Positions 33,699 to 39,046 of a stretch of 39,046 nt of DNA are shown here, piece by piece (the stretch's first letter is position 1; each line of letters begins with the position of its first letter). The position numbers and the translations under genes are program-made. This stretch comes from Methanococcoides methylutens (GTDB lineage Archaea > Halobacteriota > Methanosarcinia > Methanosarcinales > Methanosarcinaceae): positions 1-39,046 of the forward strand of contig NZ_JRHO01000015.1 of assembly GCF_000765475.1 (NCBI RefSeq), written 5' to 3'. The notes beneath the pieces are model-generated. The model worked only from the letters and a program-made list of their open reading frames with translations, was not told the DNA's origin and ran no database searches.

Positions 33699-35150
33699 TC
33701 ACTCTTTAATGTCTGCGACCTGTCCCAGCTTTTCGAACAGAGGATGTTCAAGTCCTTCCTCTTTAATGAATGTAAACTTTGCACCCGGATTTAGCTCGAT
33801 AAGAGCAATCGTGTTCTCAAGGGCCTTTCCAAGTGATTCTACATCAGGGGTGCTGATAACTTCCGCATTGAAAGGATATACTTCAGCAAGCTCAGCAGGG
33901 AATGCACCAAATGGAGCCTTGAAGATCAGATCATTGTCATAGCCTTTGATGTCTTTCTTTGAAGCCGACCTGATCACAGCAGAACCCTTTATAGTAAAAC
34001 GCTCAAGCTTATTGGAAAAGCGCAGCACTTCAGGCCTCTGTGCAGATTCCGGACCACAATAGAAAAATGTGGACTTTGATGCCGGGTCATATTTCTCGAT
34101 CCAGTCAGTGTAGGAATACATCTTTTTTAGTGCTTCCAGCATTCTAGGATGGGTGCGACATCTTTGTTCCACAAGTTCCAGGAGATTACCTTCCTTAATG
34201 GATTGCTTGACAAGACGCATTTCCTCAAATGTAACATAAAGATTATGTCTTGCGAGAAGCTCACTGCAATTATCAGCTTTCCTGACCTCTTCTGCTGTAT
34301 GGGATATACATACAGGACAAGAGCATGGGAGATAGCTCAGGTTATCAATATGGTATGTACCGTTAGAAGTGATATAGCGCCTGTCTTTAGCATACAATGC
34401 ATAAGCAGCGGAATCAAAAAGATCACAACCGAGTGCCACAGCAAGTGCGAACATCATAGGGTGCCCGGCACCAAACAGGTGTACAGGAACTGTTGGGTCA
34501 AGTCCTTTCTTTGCCGATACGATAACATCTACAAGATCAGCATATCTGTAATTCTCCATCAATGGAACTACTGCACCCAGAGGATACACATCGAACTTGT
34601 GATCACGAAGATCCTCTGCACACTTCTGGCGAAGGTCAGGATAGGTTGAACCCTGCACAGGTCCTGCTAAAAGCATCTCGTCATTGACCATTCCGCGTGC
34701 TTCTATTAAACGCTCAAGAGTTGTCTTAAGTTCAGATTCCGCCCTACTACGTGGAACATCCGGTGGTGTAGGAATATCCAGAGGGACACCTATGTCAGAA
34801 CCGATCGTTTTCTGGAACTCGATGATCTGCTCGTTAGTTACATCGATATCACCGTAGACAGAAAGCTGGAATGAACCGGAATCGGTCATTATAGGTCCAT
34901 CATAATCAAGAAGAGAATGAAGCCCGTCTTTTAGCGCTTTTTCGCGCAGATTGTCCTTGCGTGATATGATATATGAATTGGTAATTAGCATCTGGGCACC
35001 GAAATCTTTCATCTCGGAAGGTTTGATGACCTGAAGGTTCGGATTGATCACAGGCATGACAGTAGGGGTTTCCACAACACCATGCGGTGTTTTCAGTTTC
35101 CCGATACGTCCTGCAGCATCTTTATGGGTTATCTCGAATATCGATGACAT
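33699..35150 (-). CDS. tgtA: Archaeosine tRNA-guanine transglycosylase
   Basis: Exchanges guanine at position 15 of the tRNA D-loop for preQ0, the first tRNA step of archaeosine. The 483-residue protein has the TIM-barrel catalytic domain with Asp90 (MTDSGSFQ) and Asp246 (LFDSAAY), and a zinc site Cys276, Cys278, Cys281 with His302 as likely fourth ligand. Residues from about 360 form the C1-type domain. It is shorter than the roughly 580-residue Pyrococcus enzyme and lacks the final PUA domain, which fits the split tgtA/arcS pattern of many methanogens. The promoter AT-rich box at 35171-35182 suggests a very short leader; a 14-bp palindrome adjoins it. Confidence 0.95.
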   Translation of the reverse strand: MSSIFEITHKDAAGRIGKLKTPHGVVETPTVMPVINPNLQVIKPSEMKDFGAQMLITNSYIISRKDNLREKALKDGLHSLLDYDGPIMTDSGSFQLSVYGDIDVTNEQIIEFQKTIGSDIGVPLDIPTPPDVPRSRAESELKTTLERLIEARGMVNDEMLLAGPVQGSTYPDLRQKCAEDLRDHKFDVYPLGAVVPLMENYRYADLVDVIVSAKKGLDPTVPVHLFGAGHPMMFALAVALGCDLFDSAAYALYAKDRRYITSNGTYHIDNLSYLPCSCPVCISHTAEEVRKADNCSELLARHNLYVTFEEMRLVKQSIKEGNLLELVEQRCRTHPRMLEALKKMYSYTDWIEKYDPASKSTFFYCGPESAQRPEVLRFSNKLERFTIKGSAVIRSASKKDIKGYDNDLIFKAPFGAFPAELAEVYPFNAEVISTPDVESLGKALENTIALIELNPGAKFTFIKEEGLEHPLFEKLGQVADIKE

Positions 35151-35170
35151 TTGAGCATTAGATATTGGCT

Positions 35171-35182
35171 GATATTATATAT
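35171..35182 (-). promoter_or_regulatory. TATA box of tgtA
   Basis: ATATATAATATC on the minus strand, centred about 27 bp from the ATG at 35150, so the transcript is likely almost leaderless. Confidence 0.5.
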
Positions 35183-35215
35183 TTGTATTTCATGGACGAC
35201 TCATGAAATACAAAT
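35181..35215. promoter_or_regulatory. 14-bp inverted repeat next to the tgtA promoter
   Basis: ATTTGTATTTCATG (35181-35194) and CATGAAATACAAAT (35202-35215) are exact inverted copies with a 7-nt spacer. It lies between the end of the DGC gene and the tgtA TATA box. It may be the terminator of the upstream operon or an operator over the BRE of tgtA. Confidence 0.6.
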
Positions 35216-35246
35216 TCATATCAGTTAAAAATCCAGATCAGTATAA

Positions 35247-35627
35247 TTAATTTGCCAGAATTTCCGACACTTTTTCAAGTGTATCGGACAATTCAGGTCC
35301 TTTTACCCTCAGATCCTTATTCTTAGTTATACCAAGATCCGTCACCAGAATATGACGGTCCACTTCAAGACCTGAAAGCTCAAGAGCCTTCTTTGTACAG
35401 TTGAGAGGACATCCATCGATCGCTATAATGCGATCACAGCCTTCTGCCGACCTGAGAAGACCGGTCACCTGACCTCCGATACCAACAGCACACATCATCT
35501 TACCAACTCCCTTTTCAGTAAGTTCAATTGCAAGCTGATTGGAAAGTTGCCCTACATTAGAAGCACCTGAACATGAGAACAATGCTACATTAGTAGAGTC
35601 ACAGGCACATTTGATTTCTTCTGCCAT
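35247..35627 (-). CDS. DGC-domain zinc-binding protein
   Basis: A Cys-rich soluble protein of 126 residues. The DGC signature DGCPLNC (Cys73, Cys77) is present, with further conserved Cys19 in FSCSGASNVGQLSNQLAIEL, Cys46 and Cys64. Family members are predicted to bind zinc or another metal with these Cys. They are common beside arsenic or redox genes, and the gene here ends a five-gene group with ArsP and ACR3 transporters and a small thioredoxin. A role in handling thiol-reactive metalloids is inferred. The gap to the thioredoxin gene is 15 bp. Confidence 0.85.
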   Translation of the reverse strand: MAEEIKCACDSTNVALFSCSGASNVGQLSNQLAIELTEKGVGKMMCAVGIGGQVTGLLRSAEGCDRIIAIDGCPLNCTKKALELSGLEVDRHILVTDLGITKNKDLRVKGPELSDTLEKVSEILAN

Positions 35628-35642
35628 GAGATAATTCCCCCA

Positions 35643-35876
35643 TCACTGGGTTAACCATTCCCTTACCTTATCTTCGGAAGGGATCTTGCCTGCGAACTTG
35701 ACATCACCATCAACAACTAGTCCGGGAGTAACCATAACTCCATAGTCAAGTATCTTATTGATATCTTCAACCTTGATGATCTCAGCATCAATGCCTGCTT
35801 CATTTACTACTTTTTCCACGATCTCTTTTACTTTGTTGCATTTAGCGCAACCTGAACCAAGTACTTCTATTTTCAT
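35643..35876 (-). CDS. Small thioredoxin-like protein (thioredoxin_3 type)
   Basis: A 77-residue glutaredoxin/thioredoxin-fold protein starting MKIEVLGSGCAKCNKV; the longer frame adds five residues that lie over the ribosome site GAGAGGTT. The CxxC active site is Cys10-Ala-Lys-Cys13. VMVTPGLVVDGDVKFAGKIP supplies the cis-Pro that thioredoxin folds need. Such small proteins occur with ArsP/ACR3 or permease genes and probably reduce a metalloid or a partner disulfide. It has its own TATA box and a palindrome upstream. The DGC gene follows. Confidence 0.88.
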   Translation of the reverse strand: MKIEVLGSGCAKCNKVKEIVEKVVNEAGIDAEIIKVEDINKILDYGVMVTPGLVVDGDVKFAGKIPSEDKVREWLTQ

Positions 35877-35911
35877 CTTTGAACCTCTCAATGTTTTTGA
35901 TTTATGAAACT

Positions 35912-35946
35912 ATTTTAAATTTTTGTTTAAAATTTGATATTTATAC
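35912..35946 (-). promoter_or_regulatory. Promoter and 22-bp inverted repeat of the thioredoxin-DGC pair
   Basis: On the minus strand GGTATAAATA (35938-35947) is a TATA box. Directly downstream lies an 8-6-8 inverted repeat ATTTTAAA-N6-TTTAAAAT at 35912-35933, covering the likely start site. The placement resembles the palindrome downstream of the ArsP promoter, though the AT-rich sequence makes chance possible. Confidence 0.45.
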
Positions 35947-35957
35947 CAGAGGACTGT

Positions 35958-36647
35958 TCAATAACCTCTTCTTAATATCTCTATGAGTTCTTCTGGGTGA
36001 GGCATCTTCTTTTGTATACTCTTGCATACAGCTTCCAGATCATATTCGCATTTTATGAGCTCTACAGAATGGTTTTCAGTGTCGAAAACAGCGCAACTCG
36101 CATGTACATCCCCATTCCTTGGCTGGCCAACCGAACCGGGATTTATTATTGTCACATCACCCACCTGCCTGACAAAAGGTATATGGGAGTGACCAATGAC
36201 TATAAAGTCTGCCTCCACACCTTCGATCATGTCAAGCACCTCTTCTTCAGGAGTATCAGGCTTAATATATTCATACATCGACCTCGGGCTTCCATGAGTA
36301 AAGAGCATATTCTTTCCATCGAGAGTCCTTTCAATGTGCATCGGCAATTTCATCAGAAATCCCATATGCATGTCATCGAGCTGTCCCCACGTATATTCCC
36401 TGGTGGCTGTTGACAGATGCTTGTACTTGTAGCCGCATCCACAATCCACCTTTGAAGCCACTGCATTGTCATGATTGCCTTTGATCACTGGAATATCCGG
36501 ATCCATCAGGGATTCAATGCAACCAACCGGATCAGGACCATAGTCCACAAGATCACCAAGGCAGACAACTTCATCATGCGGTACGGAAAGTACTGCGTCA
36601 AGAGCATCCTTATTTCCATGGATATCCGATATTATCAAGAGTTTCAT
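35958..36647 (-). CDS. Metallophosphoesterase (YfcE/MJ0936-like)
   Basis: A soluble calcineurin-fold enzyme of 229 residues. Metal-binding motifs are present in order: SDIHGN (Asp8, His10), LGDLVDYGP (Asp32), KGNHDNAVA, LFTHGSP and IGHSHIPF. YfcE/MJ0936-type enzymes are small phosphodiesterases acting on model substrates; the natural target is unknown. It is 12 bp behind the ACR3 gene, so it appears to be part of the arsenic-type operon, though an organism-wide housekeeping role is equally possible. Confidence 0.88.
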   Translation of the reverse strand: MKLLIISDIHGNKDALDAVLSVPHDEVVCLGDLVDYGPDPVGCIESLMDPDIPVIKGNHDNAVASKVDCGCGYKYKHLSTATREYTWGQLDDMHMGFLMKLPMHIERTLDGKNMLFTHGSPRSMYEYIKPDTPEEEVLDMIEGVEADFIVIGHSHIPFVRQVGDVTIINPGSVGQPRNGDVHASCAVFDTENHSVELIKCEYDLEAVCKSIQKKMPHPEELIEILRRGY

Positions 36648-36659
36648 ATTTCAGCTCCA

Positions 36660-37697
36660 TTATTTGAACATCGTTTTTGTCCTCAGGCATATACTTACAA
36701 GTCCGAGCATCACAGGAACTTCTATGAGAACTCCCACGACGGTTGCAAGTGCTGCACCCGAATTGATTCCAAAAAGCATTGCTGCGACTGCAATTGCAAC
36801 TTCAAAATGATTAGAGGCACCAATTAGTGCAGTTGGTGCTGCATCTTCATAAGTTATCCCGATCACTTTAGCAACTCCATATCCAAGGAAGAATATAAAG
36901 AACACCTGAACCAGAAGGGGAACTGCGATCATTGCTATCACAAGTGGCATATCAAGTATCACACCTCCCTGAAGTGAGAACAACACGACCAATGTGACCA
37001 ATAGTGCAGTAATAGCAATGTTATGCATTACAGGTGAGAAACTATTCTCGAACCAGTCCTTTCCTTTGCTTGCAAGCAGATAATTTCTTGAAAAATATCC
37101 GGCAAATAGAGGCACACCTACATACATACCCACGGAAAACAAAATTGTTTCCCAGGGAACCACGATATCGCTTATACCAAGCAGAAGTCTTGCAAGGGGA
37201 GCATATAGGAAGAGCATGGCAAGGGAATTAATTGCAACCATTACCAATGTATGACCCTGATTGCCTTTTGCAAGATAACCCCACACAAGCACCATTGCAG
37301 TACATGGAGCAACTCCGAGCAATATCATTCCTGCTATATACTGGGATATCTGAAGCTCAGTAAGATAAGGAGCAAATATATTTGCCATGAACAGCCATGC
37401 AAAGAAGAGCATGGTAAAGGGCTTTATAGCCCAGTTGATGATAAATGTAGTTAATACAGGCTTAGGCGTCTTCCCTGCTTTTACTACCTGTTTGAAATCG
37501 ATCTGGACCATGATCGGGTAGATCATGAAGAAAAGACAGATCGCAATTGGAATTGAAACTTCATATACCTGCATCGAATCAAGTGTTCCGGCGATCTGTG
37601 GAAAGATCTTACCAAGAGTAATACCAATGACTATGCATGCAAAGATCCATACAGTCAAGTATTTTTCGAAAAATCCCAGTTTTTTTTCATCAGCCAT
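36660..37697 (-). CDS. acr3: ACR3-family arsenite efflux transporter
   Basis: Membrane antiporter of the BART superfamily with ten predicted helices, 345 residues, the normal size. It exports arsenite, and antimonite in some homologues. The conserved Cys132 in GVAPCTAMVLVWGYLAKG and the later ALIGASNHFEVAIAVA (with the essential Glu) are present, so it should be functional. It follows the ArsP-like permease by 44 bp. Arsenic in marine sediment is a common challenge for methanogens, but the substrate is inferred from family only. No arsR or arsenate reductase of the ArsC type is seen in the window. Confidence 0.93.
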   Translation of the reverse strand: MADEKKLGFFEKYLTVWIFACIVIGITLGKIFPQIAGTLDSMQVYEVSIPIAICLFFMIYPIMVQIDFKQVVKAGKTPKPVLTTFIINWAIKPFTMLFFAWLFMANIFAPYLTELQISQYIAGMILLGVAPCTAMVLVWGYLAKGNQGHTLVMVAINSLAMLFLYAPLARLLLGISDIVVPWETILFSVGMYVGVPLFAGYFSRNYLLASKGKDWFENSFSPVMHNIAITALLVTLVVLFSLQGGVILDMPLVIAMIAVPLLVQVFFIFFLGYGVAKVIGITYEDAAPTALIGASNHFEVAIAVAAMLFGINSGAALATVVGVLIEVPVMLGLVSICLRTKTMFK

Positions 37698-37741
37698 TAT
37701 AACCCCCCATTAATATCAAATTTTGAATAATAGTAATATGA

Positions 37742-38782
37742 TCATCCAATAACGTAACCAAATCCAAGTCCTGCAAGTGTAGCAATTATAACTACAAGTG
37801 TTATGTATGAAGCACCTCTTTTTGCACCCATTATCCTGCTGATTACTATCATGTTCGGAAGACTGAGTGCTGGTCCTGCCAGAAGCATAGATAGTGCCGG
37901 ACCTTTACCCATGCCAAGAAGTGTAAGGGCACTGATAATTGGGACTTCAGTTAGTGTCGAGAAGTACATCAGGGCTCCAGAGACCGATGCGACCAGGTTT
38001 GATGAAACAGATTCGCCGCCAACGAACCGGGCAACATATTCTGAAGGAAGAACTTCCACAATTATCCCTGCAAAGAACACACCGATCAGAAGAAGAGGTG
38101 TGATCTGCTTTACGAGGAACCATGTCTCGCCCATCCATGAAGAGAGTTCCTCACGGGTGAACCATTTGAAAGACAGATAGATAGTAACAGCTATGAGGGG
38201 AATAAGTATTGCTGCCATCATTGTCCATGTACTGAATATCTCCGGAACAACAAGAATTCCTAGAAGCAGGATGAACAACATTGCACTGTTCTTGTGCTTT
38301 TCTTCTCCGAAAGTGGCGATCTTCTTCCTCTCCACATTACCTCTTTCAAACATTGCTGCCATTGTAAGTCCGATAATAATAGATAAAGAAACAGCCACAA
38401 CAGCCCTTGACACACCAAGATCATAGCCAAGGATCTTGGCAGTATAAACTATTGCAAGTATGTTTATGGCAGGTGCGGAGAAGAGAAATGTCGTTGCGGG
38501 TCCGATCCCTGCACCTCTTTTATAGATACCTGCAAATAATGGGAGCACGGTGCAACTGCACACGGCAAGAAGACAGCCTGATGCGGCTGCTACTGAGTAT
38601 GACACGTATTTTGGTGCATCTGCTCCGAAGAACTTCAATACTGATTCCTTAGAGAACAGTGATGCTATTGCACCCGCAAGAAAGAATGCAGGTATCAGAC
38701 AGAGGAGCACATGCAGCGCAAGATAGTTCTGAACTGATTGGAACCCAGCATTCATAAGATATAGTAAATAATCAGATGACAT
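37742..38782 (-). CDS. ArsP-type permease (DUF318)
   Basis: Eight- to ten-helix membrane permease, 346 residues. The N-terminal half has the signature AAASGCLLAVCSCTVLPLFAGIYKRGAGIGPATTFLFSAPAINILA with the Cys pair, and the C-terminal half repeats a related pattern (GALMYFSTLTEVPIISALTLLGMGKGPALSMLLAGPALSLPNMIVI). ArsP members export trivalent organoarsenicals; others in PF03773 have unknown cargo. It is the first gene of the operon. The transcript is probably nearly leaderless: TATA at 38804-38814 and ATG at 38782. Inverted repeats flank the TATA box. Confidence 0.88.
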   Translation of the reverse strand: MSSDYLLYLMNAGFQSVQNYLALHVLLCLIPAFFLAGAIASLFSKESVLKFFGADAPKYVSYSVAAASGCLLAVCSCTVLPLFAGIYKRGAGIGPATTFLFSAPAINILAIVYTAKILGYDLGVSRAVVAVSLSIIIGLTMAAMFERGNVERKKIATFGEEKHKNSAMLFILLLGILVVPEIFSTWTMMAAILIPLIAVTIYLSFKWFTREELSSWMGETWFLVKQITPLLLIGVFFAGIIVEVLPSEYVARFVGGESVSSNLVASVSGALMYFSTLTEVPIISALTLLGMGKGPALSMLLAGPALSLPNMIVISRIMGAKRGASYITLVVIIATLAGLGFGYVIG

Positions 38783-38783
38783 G

Positions 38784-38803
38784 ATTTCAAATAATGTTGA
38801 AAT
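38784..38803. promoter_or_regulatory. Inverted repeat between TATA box and start of the arsenic-type operon
   Basis: ATTTCAA-N6-TTGAAAT, a 7-6-7 perfect palindrome that covers the expected transcription start. Size and place fit an ArsR/SmtB-type repressor site. Confidence 0.6.
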
Positions 38804-38814
38804 ACTATATAAAC
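38804..38814 (-). promoter_or_regulatory. TATA box of the arsenic-type operon
   Basis: GTTTATATAGT on the minus strand, centred about 28 bp from the permease ATG. Confidence 0.6.
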
Positions 38815-38820
38815 ATACCT

Positions 38821-38840
38821 ATTTCAATATTAGTTGAATT
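38821..38840. promoter_or_regulatory. Second inverted repeat upstream of the TATA box
   Basis: ATTTCAA-N6-TTGAATT has the same half-site and 6-nt spacer as the repeat at 38784, with one mismatch. The centres are 37 bp apart, so a dimer bound at each would bracket the TATA box. Confidence 0.55.
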
Positions 38841-39005
38841 GCATTGAGAGAGTTCCAGCTTCAACACAATTCTGCTGACATTAAGATGAAGTATACTTAA
38901 TCAAGAACAAAACTGTAAATTGTGATCATGAATAAAAACATATCAGAACAGCAAACCCAAAGCTAGTGAGTTAAGATCAGTTAAAGAAGAAGGGAAATAG
39001 AGTAA

Positions 39006-39046
39006 GCACAGCAGCGACGCAGATTTCCCGAGGACTCTCGTACCTC
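39006..39046 (-). rRNA. rrf: 5S rRNA, 3' end only
   Basis: Read on the minus strand, the last bases give GGTACGAGAGTCCTCGGGA, then AATCTGCGTCGCTGCTGTG. This is the loop E/helix IV and closing part of an archaeal 5S rRNA, with the usual GGGAAATC...GTCGCTGC pattern. A pyrimidine-rich stretch (TATTTCCCTTCTTCTTT) follows, as in archaeal terminators. Most of the gene, and probably an rRNA operon, lies beyond the window. Confidence 0.75.

Noticed and set aside
38927-38965. Twelve-codon frame MNKNISEQQTQS behind GTGATC
   Set aside because: Too short, stops at TAG, and lies in the spacer between the arsenic-type operon and the 5S rRNA. A UAG-encoded pyrrolysine read-through was considered, but TAA follows soon and no homology is apparent.
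1-39046. CRISPR array or tRNA genes
   Set aside because: No regularly spaced repeat series and no cloverleaf with a T-loop GTTCRA pattern were seen while reading the gene-free stretches.

Overview
The window looks like chromosome of a methylotrophic methanogen of the Methanosarcinaceae, of the Methanococcoides/Methanolobus kind. This rests on gene content: mtd (F420-dependent methylene-H4MPT dehydrogenase), sepS (phosphoseryl-tRNA synthetase), archaeal ADH synthase, Hef, archaeosine TGT, UPF0147/UPF0148 proteins, COG1340 coiled-coil protein, several MEDS (methanogen/methylotroph DcmR sensory) domains, archaeal BRE/TATA promoters and GGTGAT-type ribosome binding sites. The genus is an inference; no 16S is present.

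Layout. 1-480: 5' part of a DDE transposase gene at the edge and four tandem hairpins. 579-2184: minus-strand group of lipoprotein with a Cache-like domain, small cytoplasmic protein and DUF2238-like membrane protein. 2555-3956: small GNAT-like protein, then a membrane-protein pseudogene with three frameshifts. 4004-9240: three tandem MEDS sensor genes (one full-length histidine kinase, two truncated) interleaved with dut and a 3' fragment of dut, the result of a segmental duplication. 9300-10091: ADH synthase (aromatic amino acid route). 10559-15841: FIST protein, HisKA_2 kinase and REC-PAS-PAS-kinase in one operon. 15842-16775: gene-free, but with two copies of a structured RNA element, each with its own promoter on the minus strand. 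16776-29465: housekeeping block with glyS, hef, UPF0148, UPF0147, sepS, DUF169, DUF473, PAC2 chaperone, pyruvate-kinase-C-like protein, mtd, serB and COG1340. 30370-33633: UbiA prenyltransferase, geranylgeranyl reductase family protein and radical SAM protein in a tight operon. 33699-35150: tgtA. 35247-38782: ArsP-type permease, ACR3 arsenite transporter, metallophosphoesterase, small thioredoxin and DGC-domain protein, with paired palindromes at the promoter. 39006-39046: 3' end of a 5S rRNA gene on the minus strand.

How it fits together. About 12 kb is a signal-transduction island (MEDS kinases plus the FIST operon). SepS and SerB both use O-phosphoserine, for Cys-tRNA and serine respectively. 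The arsenic-type operon has the layout of a metalloid-controlled unit: two matching inverted repeats flank its TATA box. The strongest candidate for something undescribed is the twin small RNA at 15994-16344. The two copies show a compensatory base-pair change in the outer stem, the same TATA spacing and a C-rich loop.
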